Source of the DNA: Methylobacterium oryzae
GTDB lineage: Bacteria > Pseudomonadota > Alphaproteobacteria > Rhizobiales > Beijerinckiaceae
Length of the DNA: 64,000 bases
Assembly: GCF_021398735.1 (NCBI RefSeq)
Contig: NZ_CP090349.1
Location: 2,052,501-2,116,500 of the forward strand
Direction: 5' to 3'
Under the pieces are notes generated by a model. That model did no database searches and was not told where the DNA came from. It saw only the letters and a program-made list of their open reading frames with translations. Position numbers and translations under genes: made by a program. The stretch's first letter is position 1. The number at the start of each line of letters is the position of its first letter. Below, piece by piece: positions 32,871 through 42,908 of this stretch.

Positions 32871-34091
32871 ATGAGAGCGGCCGGCCGCATGTACGCGGCG
32901 GGCGGCGCGCTCCTCGCGGCCATGCCGCTCGCCATGGTGCTGGCCAACCGGTCGAGCCCGCTGGTCGTCGGGCTGGCGGCGCTCGCCTTCCTGGCCGGAC
33001 GATGGGCGGAGGACGCGTCCGCCCTGCGCCGCGCGCTGCTGTCCCCGCTGCGGACGCCGCTCGCCGGGGCGGCGCTCGCCTTCCTGGCCTGGGCGCTGGT
33101 CTCGCTGGCCTGGAGCCCGTTCGAGGCGGCCTCCCTGCGGGTGCTGGGCGAATTCATCCCGACGCTGCTTGCCGCCTACCTGCTGGCCTGCCTCGCGCCC
33201 GGCCGGATCCCGGCCTTCGCGCCGCGGCTCGGCGCGATCGCGATCGCGCTGGCGGGACTCCTGATCGCGGTGGATCTCGCCTCGGATCTGGCCCTGGAGC
33301 GAGCCCTCGGGCGCCGGGTCGCGGCCTTCGTGCACAACCGGCCGGCCCTGACCCTCGACCTCGTGGCCGGCCCGCTGGCCCTCGTCCTCTGGAAGGACCG
33401 CGCCCGCGGCCTCGCCGCCGCGACGCTCGCCTTCGCGAGCCTCGGCGTGGTCCGCTCGATCAGCGGCGCCGCCCAGCTCGGTCTCCTGGCGGGCGCCGCG
33501 ATGGCGACCCTCGCGCTTTCGCTGCCCAGGCGGGTCGGCATAGGCCTCGCCGGACTCGGTCTCGGCCTCGCGCTGGTCCTCGCCCCGGTCGAGGGTGACC
33601 TCCTCGCCCGCGCCATGCCGGAGGCCGCCCACGAGCGCCTCGTCCAGTCCTCGTCCCGGGCCCGAGTCGCGATCGCGCGCAGCTTCGGGGCCGCGGTGGC
33701 GGCCGATCCCTGGCGCGGCGCGGGCGTCGGCACCAGCGCGCGCTTCGCCGAGACAGCCGTCGCGCAGACGGTGCCGCCGGAGATGCGCGTTCTCCTCGGG
33801 GTCGGGCACCCGCACAACAGCTTCCTGCAGGTCTGGGCCGAACTCGGCCTGCCCGGCGCGATCCTCGCTGCGCTGACCGCGATGCTGATGCTCGCCCGGA
33901 TCGCGCGGCTGCCGCGGCCGGACCGCGCGGCGGCGCTCGGCCTCGTGGCCTGCGCGGCTTCGATCGCCTTCGTCGAGCACAACGGCTGGGCCGCGTGGTG
34001 GACGGCGGGGCTCGGCGCTGCCATCACCTGGATGCGCGCGGCCCCTCGGGGCGGCGCGATCGTGAGATCCGAGCGGGACGGTCCGGCATGA
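32871..34091 (+). CDS. O-antigen-ligase-like polytopic membrane protein
   Basis: A 406-residue protein with ten to twelve predicted transmembrane helices. A loop with GVGHPHNSFLQVWAELGLPG matches the Wzy_C / O-antigen ligase consensus (H-x-N-x-x-L). It likely joins or ligates surface polysaccharide at the inner membrane's outer face. Its stop overlaps the gor start (ATGA), an unexpected pairing with a redox enzyme. Confidence 0.75.
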   Translation: MRAAGRMYAAGGALLAAMPLAMVLANRSSPLVVGLAALAFLAGRWAEDASALRRALLSPLRTPLAGAALAFLAWALVSLAWSPFEAASLRVLGEFIPTLLAAYLLACLAPGRIPAFAPRLGAIAIALAGLLIAVDLASDLALERALGRRVAAFVHNRPALTLDLVAGPLALVLWKDRARGLAAATLAFASLGVVRSISGAAQLGLLAGAAMATLALSLPRRVGIGLAGLGLGLALVLAPVEGDLLARAMPEAAHERLVQSSSRARVAIARSFGAAVAADPWRGAGVGTSARFAETAVAQTVPPEMRVLLGVGHPHNSFLQVWAELGLPGAILAALTAMLMLARIARLPRPDRAAALGLVACAASIAFVEHNGWAAWWTAGLGAAITWMRAAPRGGAIVRSERDGPA

Positions 34092-35470
34092 GCGCGTTCG
34101 ACGTCGACCTCTTCGTCATCGGCGGCGGGTCCGGTGGTGTCCGCGCGGCGCGGATCGCGGCCGGGTACGGCGCGCGGGTGATGCTGGCCGAGGAGTACCG
34201 GGTCGGCGGAACCTGCGTGATCCGCGGCTGCGTCCCGAAGAAGCTGATGGTCTATGCCGGCCGCTTCGCCGACGAGTTCGAGGACGCCGCGGGCTTCGGG
34301 TGGACGGTGGATAAGCCCCGCTTCGACTGGGGCACGCTCAAGACGCGGCGCGACGCGGAGGTGACCCGGCTCGAAGGCATCTACGACACCAACCTGATCC
34401 GCGCCGGCGTCGAGATCGTACCCGAGCGGGCGGTGATCGAGGATCCCCACACGATCCGCCTCGTCGCGTCCGGCCGCACCATCCGGGCCGAGCGGATCCT
34501 GGTGGCGGTCGGCGCGCACCCCGTGAAGGAGCCGGCGGTGCCGGGCATCGACTTAGCGATCACCTCCAACGAGGTGTTCGAGCTGGAGCGCCTGCCGGAC
34601 CGGATCCTGGTGATCGGCGGCGGCTACATCGCGGTGGAGTTCGCCGGCGTCTTCGCGGCGCTCGGCAGCCGCACGACGCTGCTGCACCGGGGCGACAGGT
34701 TGCTGCGCGGGTTCGACGACGAGATCCGCGACGCTCTGGCCGAAGCCTACGCCCAGCGCATGGACCTGCGGCTCGGGCGCACGCTGCGGCGCATCGAGCG
34801 CCGGGACGGCGACCTCTGCGCGCAGCTCGACGACGGCGACGAGATCCTGGTGGACGAGGTGCTCGTCGCCACGGGGCGGCGGCCGAACGTCGAGGGCCTC
34901 GGCCTCGACCGGGTCGGCATAGAGACCGACGCCGCCGGCGCGATCCCGGTCGACGCCTACTCGCAGACCAAGGTGCCGTCGATCTACGCGGTGGGCGACG
35001 TGACCAACCGCGCCAACCTGACGCCGGTGGCGATCCGCGAGGGTCACGCCTTCGCCGACACGGTCTACGGCGGCAAGCCGGCCTGCGTCGACCATCGCCT
35101 GATCCCGACCGCGGTGTTCTCGACCCCCGAGATCGGCGTCGTCGGCCACAACGAGGCGGCCGCCCGGGCGATCTACGGCAAGATCGACGTCTACAAGGCG
35201 CGCTTCCGCCCGATGAAGGCGACCCTGTCCGGCCGCGAGGAGCGGATCTTCATCAAGGTGCTGGTCGACTGCGCCAGCGACCGCGTGGTCGGCGTCCACA
35301 TCTTCGGCCACGATGCCGGGGAGGTGATCCAGGCGGTGGGCATCGCCGTGACCATGGGCGCCACGAAGGCCGATTTCGACCGGACCATCGCGGTCCACCC
35401 GACAGCCGCCGAGGAGCTGGTGACCATGCGCGTCCCGGAGGTCACCAAGCACCCGGTCGGCGTCGGCTGA
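34088..35470 (+). CDS. gor: Glutathione-disulfide reductase
   Basis: A 460-residue flavoprotein with FAD loop GGGSGGVRAARIAA, redox disulfide GGTCVIRGCVPKK, NADPH loop GGGYIAVEFAG, second FAD site YAVGDVTNRANLTPVA and the catalytic C-terminal HPTAAEELVTM. It reduces glutathione disulfide with NADPH in the cytosol. It belongs to the plant/alphaproteobacterial Gor type. Confidence 0.94.
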   Translation: MSAFDVDLFVIGGGSGGVRAARIAAGYGARVMLAEEYRVGGTCVIRGCVPKKLMVYAGRFADEFEDAAGFGWTVDKPRFDWGTLKTRRDAEVTRLEGIYDTNLIRAGVEIVPERAVIEDPHTIRLVASGRTIRAERILVAVGAHPVKEPAVPGIDLAITSNEVFELERLPDRILVIGGGYIAVEFAGVFAALGSRTTLLHRGDRLLRGFDDEIRDALAEAYAQRMDLRLGRTLRRIERRDGDLCAQLDDGDEILVDEVLVATGRRPNVEGLGLDRVGIETDAAGAIPVDAYSQTKVPSIYAVGDVTNRANLTPVAIREGHAFADTVYGGKPACVDHRLIPTAVFSTPEIGVVGHNEAAARAIYGKIDVYKARFRPMKATLSGREERIFIKVLVDCASDRVVGVHIFGHDAGEVIQAVGIAVTMGATKADFDRTIAVHPTAAEELVTMRVPEVTKHPVGVG

Positions 35471-35525
35471 GACCTCCGCCGCGGCCGGGGCTCGACGCGG
35501 TGCGCGACCGAGCCATATCAGGGTC

Positions 35526-35843
35526 ATGGGCAAGCAGGGCACCGGCAAGGGACGACGCGAGGACGACGCGCACGCGCGGCGGCAGGCGATCATCGACGGC
35601 CTGCTGGAGGATGCCCTGCGGCCGGCCTTCCACCGGCCGCCGAGCCACGAGGCCCTCTCCCCCGACATCCGGCATGCGATCGACCGCCTCCTCGCCAAAG
35701 CTGAGGCGCAGCGCAGCCGCAACCTGACCTACGACGACCTCGAGGAGGCGCTGCCGCCCCGGGACGTCTCGGCCGAGGATCTGGAGGCGATCTTCTGGAT
35801 TCTGGCCGAGCACGGGATCGAGGTCGAGGACGGCGAGGCCTGA
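35526..35843 (+). CDS. Small protein resembling sigma-70 region 1.1
   Basis: A 105-residue protein. Residues 60-103 include LTYDDLEEALPPRDVSAEDL and IFWILAEHGIEVED, which closely follow RpoD region 1.1 (E. coli LTYAEVNDHLP... and ...INDMGIQV). No other sigma region is present. Region 1.1 is an acidic DNA mimic that occupies the RNA polymerase cleft, so a free copy might regulate polymerase or sigma. The N-terminal 50 residues are basic and unrelated. Confidence 0.6.
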   Translation: MGKQGTGKGRREDDAHARRQAIIDGLLEDALRPAFHRPPSHEALSPDIRHAIDRLLAKAEAQRSRNLTYDDLEEALPPRDVSAEDLEAIFWILAEHGIEVEDGEA

Positions 35844-35970
35844 TCCGAGACCTGAATCCGGGACGCGCCTGCCCCCCGGTTCACGGCACTCGCCAGTGTA
35901 GAGGAACCTCTCTATAAGCCGCGCTTCGCGCGTAGGCGCGATCGCACGAAGAGGTGCGCGGAGAGAGACC

Positions 35971-37353
35971 ATGGGCGAGCGTTGGACACCGAAGAGCTGG
36001 AGACATCTGCCGATCGAGCAGGTCCCCACCTATCCGGACGCCGCCAGCCTCGGTGCCGTCGAGTCGCAGATCGCGAGCTTTCCGCCGCTGGTCTTTGCCG
36101 GTGAGGCCCGCAAGCTGAAGGCCGCGCTCGGGCGCGTCGCCGCGGGCCAGGCCTTCCTGCTCCAGGGCGGCGACTGCGCCGAGAGCTTCGACGAGCACTC
36201 TGCCGACAACATCCGCGACTTCTTCCGGGTGTTCCTGCAGATGGCGATGGTGCTGACCTTCGCGGGCGGTTCGCCCGTGGTGAAGGTCGGGCGCATCGCC
36301 GGGCAGTTCGCCAAGCCGCGCTCGTCGCCGACCGAGACCCTCGAGGGCGTGAGCCTGCCGAGCTACCGGGGCGACATCATCAACGGCATCGGCTTCACCG
36401 AGGAGTCGCGGGTGCCGGATCCGCGCCGCCAGCTCGAGGCGTACCGGCAATCGGCCGCGACGCTGAACCTGCTGCGCGCCTTCGCAACCGGCGGTTACGC
36501 GAACCTCGAGAATGCGCATCGCTGGATGCTGGGCTTCGTGAAGGATTCGCCGCAATCCTCGCGTTACCAGGACGTGGCCGGCCGCATGACCGACGCGCTC
36601 GACTTCATGCGGGCGATCGGCATCAACCCGGAGACCCATCCGGAGGTGCGGACCACCGACTTCTACACCAGTCACGAGGCCCTGCTGCTCGGCTACGAGG
36701 AGGCGCTGACCCGCGTCGATTCGACGACCGGCGACTGGTACGCGACCTCCGGCCACATGCTGTGGATCGGCGACCGGACCCGGCAGCCGGACCACGCCCA
36801 CGTCGAGTACGCCCGCGGCATCAAGAACCCGATCGGCCTCAAGTGCGGCCCGTCCATGAAGGCGGAGGGCCTGATCCGGCTCATCGACCTGCTCAACCCG
36901 GAGAACGAGCCGGGGCGCCTCAGCCTGATCTGCCGCTTCGGCGCCGACAAGGTCGGTGACCACCTGCCGGCGCTGATTCGGGCGGTCGAGCGGGAAGGGC
37001 GCTCGGTCGTGTGGATCTGCGATCCGATGCACGGCAACACGATCCCGGCCGGCCGCTACAAGACCCGGCCGTTCGAGCGGGTGATGCAGGAGATCGAGGG
37101 CTTCTTCGGCGTCCACCGCGCCGAGGGCACCTTCGCGGGCGGCATCCACCTGGAGATGACCGGCAAGGACGTGACCGAGTGCACGGGCGGCGCCCGGGCA
37201 CTGACGGCGGACGACCTGCAGGACCGCTACCACACCTACTGCGACCCGCGTCTCAACGCGGAGCAGGCGCTGGAGGTGGCGTTTCGCACGGCCGAGCTGG
37301 TCAAGGCCGAGCGCAGCCACATCGAGCGCCCGCGCCTCGACGCGGCCGAGTAG
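35971..37353 (+). CDS. aroG: Class II (plant-type) DAHP synthase
   Basis: A 460-residue type II 3-deoxy-7-phosphoheptulonate synthase. It contains [69 protein letters not shown] and [18 protein letters not shown]. It condenses PEP and erythrose-4-phosphate in the first step of the shikimate pathway. GGAGAGAG precedes ATG 35971. The symbol for type II enzymes varies (aroG or aroH). Confidence 0.94.
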   Translation: MGERWTPKSWRHLPIEQVPTYPDAASLGAVESQIASFPPLVFAGEARKLKAALGRVAAGQAFLLQGGDCAESFDEHSADNIRDFFRVFLQMAMVLTFAGGSPVVKVGRIAGQFAKPRSSPTETLEGVSLPSYRGDIINGIGFTEESRVPDPRRQLEAYRQSAATLNLLRAFATGGYANLENAHRWMLGFVKDSPQSSRYQDVAGRMTDALDFMRAIGINPETHPEVRTTDFYTSHEALLLGYEEALTRVDSTTGDWYATSGHMLWIGDRTRQPDHAHVEYARGIKNPIGLKCGPSMKAEGLIRLIDLLNPENEPGRLSLICRFGADKVGDHLPALIRAVEREGRSVVWICDPMHGNTIPAGRYKTRPFERVMQEIEGFFGVHRAEGTFAGGIHLEMTGKDVTECTGGARALTADDLQDRYHTYCDPRLNAEQALEVAFRTAELVKAERSHIERPRLDAAE

Positions 37354-37390
37354 GGCGGATCTCCGACCGGTCATCCGACCGGCCAACGAC

Positions 37391-37420
37391 GCGCGCTGTC
37401 CCCTCGCGGGGGCGGCGCGC
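37391..37420 (+). terminator. Hairpin between convergent DAHP synthase and GGDEF-EAL genes
   Basis: Arms GCGCGCTGTCCCC and GGGGGCGGCGCGC pair at 10 of 13 positions around a TCGC loop, in the 87-nt gap between two convergent stops. No U-tract, so moderate confidence. Confidence 0.45.
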
Positions 37421-37440
37421 ACCGCCGGACGCCACGATGG

Positions 37441-40323
37441 TCAGGCGATCGCCCGGAGCGTGCCGTTCCAGCGGCGGATGACCGAGGCGACCTCCGAGAC
37501 GGGGACGGCGCGGCTGAACAGGTAGCCCTGGACCTCGTCGCAGCCCTCGGCACGCAGTTGCGCGAGTTGCGCCTCCGTCTCGACGCCCTCGGCGGTCGTC
37601 GTCATGCCGAGGCTGGCACCGAGACCGATCACCGCCCGAACGATGAAATCGGTCCCGTCCTTCACGCACAGGTCGCGCACGAAGGACTGGTCGATCTTGA
37701 TCTTGTCGAACGGGAAGGAGCGCAGGTAGCTGAGCGACGAGTAGCCGGTGCCGAAATCGTCCATCGCCACGCGCACGCCCAGCGCGCGCAGGCTATGCAG
37801 GATCGCCGTCGTCGCACCGGGATTGGCCACCAGGACCGTCTCGGTGATCTCCAGCTCCAGGCGCCGGCCCGGCAACCCGGTCCGCCGCAGCGCCTCGCGC
37901 ACGGCGGTGACGAGGCTCGCCGAGGTGAACTGCACGGCCGAGACGTTGACGGCGACCTTGAGCTCGTCCGGCCAGCGGGCGGCCTCCTCGCAGGCGCGGC
38001 GCAGCACCCACTCGCCGAGCGGCACGATCAGCCCGAGCTCCTCGGCGATCGGGATGAATTCGGCCGGCGAGACGGAGCCGCGGACCGCGTGGTTCCAGCG
38101 CAGCAGCGCCTCGAAGCCGCAGATCCGGTCCGTCTCGAGGCTGTAGATCGGCTGGTAGTAGACCTCGAACGCCTCCCGGGCGAGGGCGTCACGCAGGTCG
38201 CGCTCCATGATCCGCCGGGCCATGAGGCGGGCATCCATGGCCGGCTCGAAGAAGCGGAACGCGCCCCGCGCCTCGGCCTTGCCCCGGTCGAGGGCGACCT
38301 CGGCGTTCTTCAGGAGCTTGTCCGCGTCGGACCCGTCGCTCGGGGCGAGGGTGATGCCGATGGTGAGCCCGACGCAGATCGTGTGGTGGGTGAGGCTGTA
38401 GGGCGCGCCGACGACCTCGATGATGCGCCGGGCGAGGATGGCGGCGTCCTCGGGCCGGTCGACGCCGCGCTGGACCACGATGAACTCGTCGGCTCCGAGG
38501 CGCGCGACGCAGTCGATCTCGCGCACGCAGGCGGTGAGCCGATTCGCGACCGCGACGAGCAGCTCGTCGCCGATCCCGTGGCCCAGGGTCTCGTTGACCG
38601 GCCGGAAGTCGTCGAGGTCGATGGCGAAGACCGCGAAGCCCTGGTCGCGCCCGGCCTGCGCCACGGCCACGTCGATCTGCTGCCCCACCGCCACCCGGTT
38701 AGGCAGGCCGGTCAGCATGTCGTGATGCGCCAGGAAGGCGATGCGGGCCTCGGCCCGGCGGCGCTCCGTGACGTCCTCGTAGGTGGCCACGAAGCCGCCA
38801 TCGGCGGCCTCTCGCCGGTCGATGGCGACGATTCGGCCGTTGCTCAGCTCCTGGAAATGCGTCTGCCAAACGCCGTTGCTGAAGGCGTCCCGCTGCTGGC
38901 GCAGCAGCGCTTCGAGATCGCAGCCGGGATGGTTGCCGGCCGCGAGACTGGCGCTCAGGATCTCGAGGGCCGTCATGCCGGGTACGACCGTGCCGGGCGG
39001 CAGGCCGTAGATCTCGCCGTAGCGCCGGTTGACCACCATCAACCGATGCTGCGCGTCGTACAGGCAGAGCCCCTGGGACATGGTGTCGAGGGCCGCATCG
39101 AGGCGCAGGTTGGTCCGGGTCAGGAAATGCTCCTGCTCCTTGAGCAGGCTGATATCGCTGCACACCGCGATGAAGCCGCCCTGCCGGGTCGCGGTGCGGC
39201 TCACCCGCAGCCAGCGGCCGTCGGCCAACCGGACGTCGCCGTCCCGGGCCAGGGCTCCGAAGCGATCCTCCGGGACATCCGAGCGGTAGTCCTGCGGCTC
39301 GTGCGCAACCTTCGTCAGCGACAGACCGGCCTCGATGGCAGCGTCGAGCCCGTCGAAGAAGCGCAGGGCCTGCGCGTTGGCCAGGGTGATCCGGCCGTCG
39401 GCATCGACCACGACGACGCCTTCCCGTGCTGTCTGCAGCGCGTCCGTCACCTGCGTCTCGGTGCCCCGGCGCTGGCTGCCCTCGCGGAGCGTGAGAGCCC
39501 GGATGGTCGACCGCATCGCCGCGACGGCGTTCAGCAGCCGGCTCAACCGGTCGCGGCCGCCGGTGGGGATCCGATCGTCGCGCTGGCCGCCCGCGATCCG
39601 TTCGGCCGCCTCGGCCGCCGCGCCGACCGATCCGCCGATGTGGCGGGTGAGCAGCCAGGCGATCAGCCCGCAGGCGATGATCACGAGGGCCGCCGCGATG
39701 GCGTGCCACCGGACGACGCCCCGCACGCGCTGCCGCGCAGCCTGTCGGAAGGTGAAGCCGTCGCCGGCCATGACGTTGATCAGGAGATCGATCTGGCCTT
39801 CGATTGCGTCGGCCTGCCGTTCGAGAGACGCCTTCTGATCCGGCCGCACCGTCACGGGATCGAAAGCGCGGCGCAGGCTCTCCCAGGACGCCACGCTGGT
39901 CTGGACGGCCTCGGCCGTCCGCGCCGCCCGCTCGGACTGGGCCCGCTCGGCCGCGATGGTGAGATCCTCGGCCAGGATCGCCGAGAGGTCGGTGATGTCC
40001 GCATCCCGCTTCGCCACCTCGGCAGCGTCGCCGGTCTGCATCCGCCGGACGAGGGCAGCGCGCATCTTCGCGAAGTCGGCCGCCACCGCGCGGGCGAAGC
40101 TGATCGAGGTCAGGGATTCGTCGTAGGTCCGTGTGACGAGCGTGCCGACCTGCGTGATCGCCACACCAGCCGAGAGCGCGAGCGCGCCGAGGAGAAGACC
40201 GACACAGAGGAAGGCGACGCTGACCGCGGCGCGGATCGATGTGATACGGCCCGTCCGCGTGGCGGCCGCGCGGGTGTGCCCGGCTCGGTCCGCGCACGCC
40301 GTCGGTGTCTCGGGATCTCGCAT
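37441..40323 (-). CDS. Membrane PAS-GGDEF-EAL c-di-GMP protein
   Basis: A 960-residue protein. TM helix about 33-55, periplasmic helical sensor, TM about 207-228, HAMP-like segment, two PAS domains (about 290-530), GGDEF (540-700) and EAL (710-955). The cyclase signature reads RLGADEFIVV, with Ala in place of the second Gly. The EAL domain keeps FEALLRWNH, LEITETVL, MDDFGTGYSSL and TAEGVETEAQL, so phosphodiesterase activity is likely. Starts at ATG 40323 or GTG 40368; neither has a clear ribosome binding site. Confidence 0.9.
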   Translation of the reverse strand: MRDPETPTACADRAGHTRAAATRTGRITSIRAAVSVAFLCVGLLLGALALSAGVAITQVGTLVTRTYDESLTSISFARAVAADFAKMRAALVRRMQTGDAAEVAKRDADITDLSAILAEDLTIAAERAQSERAARTAEAVQTSVASWESLRRAFDPVTVRPDQKASLERQADAIEGQIDLLINVMAGDGFTFRQAARQRVRGVVRWHAIAAALVIIACGLIAWLLTRHIGGSVGAAAEAAERIAGGQRDDRIPTGGRDRLSRLLNAVAAMRSTIRALTLREGSQRRGTETQVTDALQTAREGVVVVDADGRITLANAQALRFFDGLDAAIEAGLSLTKVAHEPQDYRSDVPEDRFGALARDGDVRLADGRWLRVSRTATRQGGFIAVCSDISLLKEQEHFLTRTNLRLDAALDTMSQGLCLYDAQHRLMVVNRRYGEIYGLPPGTVVPGMTALEILSASLAAGNHPGCDLEALLRQQRDAFSNGVWQTHFQELSNGRIVAIDRREAADGGFVATYEDVTERRRAEARIAFLAHHDMLTGLPNRVAVGQQIDVAVAQAGRDQGFAVFAIDLDDFRPVNETLGHGIGDELLVAVANRLTACVREIDCVARLGADEFIVVQRGVDRPEDAAILARRIIEVVGAPYSLTHHTICVGLTIGITLAPSDGSDADKLLKNAEVALDRGKAEARGAFRFFEPAMDARLMARRIMERDLRDALAREAFEVYYQPIYSLETDRICGFEALLRWNHAVRGSVSPAEFIPIAEELGLIVPLGEWVLRRACEEAARWPDELKVAVNVSAVQFTSASLVTAVREALRRTGLPGRRLELEITETVLVANPGATTAILHSLRALGVRVAMDDFGTGYSSLSYLRSFPFDKIKIDQSFVRDLCVKDGTDFIVRAVIGLGASLGMTTTAEGVETEAQLAQLRAEGCDEVQGYLFSRAVPVSEVASVIRRWNGTLRAIA

Positions 40324-40717
40324 CGCACAGGTCGCTGGGTCACACGTCCGGCCAGCGATAAATGTCACTTGTTAAGAGGCAATTAGCTGGCTTGTCTCAG
40401 ATCACGGATCAGCTGTGCGCGACCGTCACGGAGCAATCGGCGGATCGTGCACAGTCGACCGCACGATCGGTGAAATCTTCGGCACCGCGCTTGTGCCGGC
40501 GAGCGGATCCCGTCGATTGAACGCAACCTTTCATTACGAGTGGCGCGCATTTGAGCAACGGAGCCGACCGGCGCGATGCTCATGTCGCCAGCTCGGCACC
40601 GATATACCGACCGGTTTCCGACAGCTCAGAGGCCGTATCCGCGCGCCGGCCCGCCGTCGCGACGCGGTCCGCGGCCGGCGCGCCCGAATGATTCCCGCGG
40701 TCGAGTGTTTCCCGCGT
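40324..40717. other. 394-nt intergenic stretch
   Basis: I see no convincing gene. On the minus strand TTGCCT (about 40375-40380) with TATCGC some 16 nt downstream could be a weak promoter for the GGDEF-EAL gene. The middle part has short inverted repeats and is somewhat AT-richer (ATTGAACGCAACCTTTCATT). No RNA gene or riboswitch fold was recognised. Confidence 0.4.
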
Positions 40718-41992
40718 TCACCGCTGCGCCGAGCGGAGCGGCCCGGGCGGAGGCGGTGACTTCAGGGGCTCGACCGACTGGCCGTCCCGCAGATCCGGGG
40801 CGGGGCTGTAGATGATCCGGCTGTCGGCGGGCAGCCCCGAGTCGAGCTCCAGCGTGCGCCCGAGATCGCGCCGGACGCGGATCGTCCGCCACGTCACCCG
40901 GTCGTCGTCGCTGAGGGTGGCGACCCTGAGGTCGTTGCCGTCGAACACCGTCGCCTCGGCGGGGATCGACACGCCGGGCTCGGCCCGGGGGATCTTGAGG
41001 GTGACGTAGGCGTACAGCCCGGCCCGCAGCGCCCGGTCGGCGTTGGGGACGTCCACCTGGGTGGTCAGCGTGCGCGACGCCGCGTTCAGCGCGACGGAGC
41101 TGCGCTCCACGTAGCCTTCGAAGCGCCGCCCCGGCATCTGCGGCACAGTGATCTCGGCCCGCACCCCGGGTTTGACGCCGACGGCATCCTTCTGCGGCAC
41201 GTTGACGGTGATGCGCAGCAGGCTGTCCTGATCCATGGTCAGCAGCGGCGTGCCCCCGTTGTCGGCGCGGACGAGGTCGCCGACATCGACGTTGCGCACG
41301 GTCACGACCCCGTCGAACGGCGCCACGACACGCTCGAAGGCGGTGAGCGCCTTCAGGCGGTCGACCACGGCCTCCTGCGCCTTGATGTTGGCGGTGGCGA
41401 CCTTCACGCCGGCCTCGGCGGCGGCGAGCGCGGCAGCTTGGCTCAGCACGCCCGCCTTGGTGTTGTCGGCGTTCTGCCGCGAGGCCCAGCCCTGCACGGC
41501 CAGGGTGCTGGTGCGGTTGTTGGTGAGGTTGGCGAGGTTCACATTCGCGCGGGCCTGCTCGACCTGCGCCTGCGCCTGGAGCAGCTGCGCCTTCAGCTGG
41601 CCGACCTGCGCCTCGGCCTGCGAGAGCTGCTGGTCGAGATCCGGTGCGGCGATGCGCAGAAGGAGGCCGCCCGCCTTGACCCGGGATCCGATATCAACCC
41701 GGCGCTCCGCGATGTAGCCAGTGGCGCGCGCGGCGATCGCCGCCGTGGTGAAGGCCTGGATCTCGCCGGGAAGCACGAGATCGAGGGGGCCCTCGGCCCG
41801 CTCGGCGGCCACGGTGCGCACCTGCGGCACGAGGGTCTTGATCCGCTCCAGCGTCGCGGTCGCCTCCACGTCGCGCTGCCAGTGACCGTAGGCACCCCAG
41901 GCGAGCAGGCCGAGTCCGGCGAGGCCGACCAGCAGGAACGGGGCCTTGCCGGGCGGCGGAGGGACGTCCGAGCCCGCGTCGTGCGCCTTCAT
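40718..41992 (-). CDS. RND efflux periplasmic adaptor (membrane-fusion protein)
   Basis: A 424-residue protein. An N-terminal anchor helix (about 20-38) is followed by a biotinyl/lipoyl half (IAARATGYIAERRVDIGSRV), a coiled-coil hairpin rich in Gln/Ala (about 115-200), VVAPFDGVVTVRNVDVGD, and a beta-barrel domain. It would join an RND pump to an outer-membrane channel, but neither is nearby. ATG 41992 has GGAGAG 8 nt upstream and is preferred to 42016. Confidence 0.87.
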   Translation of the reverse strand: MKAHDAGSDVPPPPGKAPFLLVGLAGLGLLAWGAYGHWQRDVEATATLERIKTLVPQVRTVAAERAEGPLDLVLPGEIQAFTTAAIAARATGYIAERRVDIGSRVKAGGLLLRIAAPDLDQQLSQAEAQVGQLKAQLLQAQAQVEQARANVNLANLTNNRTSTLAVQGWASRQNADNTKAGVLSQAAALAAAEAGVKVATANIKAQEAVVDRLKALTAFERVVAPFDGVVTVRNVDVGDLVRADNGGTPLLTMDQDSLLRITVNVPQKDAVGVKPGVRAEITVPQMPGRRFEGYVERSSVALNAASRTLTTQVDVPNADRALRAGLYAYVTLKIPRAEPGVSIPAEATVFDGNDLRVATLSDDDRVTWRTIRVRRDLGRTLELDSGLPADSRIIYSPAPDLRDGQSVEPLKSPPPPGPLRSAQR

Positions 41993-42093
41993 CGATCGGC
42001 TCTCCGCCCCGGACATCCGGCCAAGTCACGGTGAGGGTAGCGCCCGGCGGGCCGGCCGGCCAGCGTGTGCATTGGCCGCATCGGCGCGTCGGC

Positions 42094-42795
42094 CTAACGC
42101 GCTGGCCCGGCCACCAGCGGGCGCCGGCTGAGGCGCTTGTGCAGGTGGACCATCAGGGCGATACCGAAGAGGGGCGTCAGCAGGTTGAGGACCGGGACGA
42201 TCATCAGGCCGGCCAGGAGGCACCCGGCGCCGAGCGTCCGGACCGAGAAGGCGCGGCGCATCTCGGCGGCCTCGGGAAGGGGGCGGAACCGGGCCGCCGC
42301 CATCTCGAAGTACTCGCGGGACAGCAGGTAGGCGTTGGCGGCGAAGAAAGCCGCGATCCCGATGACGGGAACGAAGAAGATCACTAGGGCCGCGAGGTTC
42401 ACCAGCAGCGTCACACCGGCGAAGCGCAGGGCGTAGAGCATGGCGGTCCCGAACGGCATGGCGCGTCCGGGCGGCTCGTTCGGGAAATCGGTACGCTCGA
42501 CGATCTCGGCCGCGTCGTCGAGGAAGAAGCCCGCCACCAGGATCGAGACCGCCGGCATCAGGTAGGCGAGGGCCACGACCAGACCGAAACCCGCGAGGTA
42601 GTAGGCGAGGCTGTCGAGGATCGGGTACTGGGCGGAAATGTGGTGGCTCGCCTGGAAGGCCTGGATCAGCCGGGTCAGGCCGAGCCAGATCAGGAGCAGG
42701 AGCCCGACCGTCAGGCCGAGGGACTTCCACAGGATCGCGCGCAGCGGCGGCGAGAAGGTCTGGCGCAAAGCCGCCGCGGCGGACTCAACGAGCAT
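42094..42795 (-). CDS. EI24 / CysZ-like membrane protein
   Basis: A 233-residue protein with four to five transmembrane segments, the EI24 domain pattern with DSLAYYLAGFGLVVALAYLM, an amphipathic DDAAEIVERTDFP loop and NAYLLSREYFEMAAARFR. CysZ in E. coli moves sulfate; alphaproteobacterial members are annotated as sulfate-transporter family but untested. Start ATG 42795 is chosen because upstream residues are unlike the family. Confidence 0.8.
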   Translation of the reverse strand: MLVESAAAALRQTFSPPLRAILWKSLGLTVGLLLLIWLGLTRLIQAFQASHHISAQYPILDSLAYYLAGFGLVVALAYLMPAVSILVAGFFLDDAAEIVERTDFPNEPPGRAMPFGTAMLYALRFAGVTLLVNLAALVIFFVPVIGIAAFFAANAYLLSREYFEMAAARFRPLPEAAEMRRAFSVRTLGAGCLLAGLMIVPVLNLLTPLFGIALMVHLHKRLSRRPLVAGPAR

Positions 42796-42908
42796 CGGGC
42801 GAGAATTCCGGCCTGCGCCGGAAGCGGCGCTGGCGCGTTGTGGAGCGGTGCGGCGACCGGTGCAAGATCGGGCTCCGTCGCAGGGGCGGCAGGGTGCGGG
42901 GAGCACGC

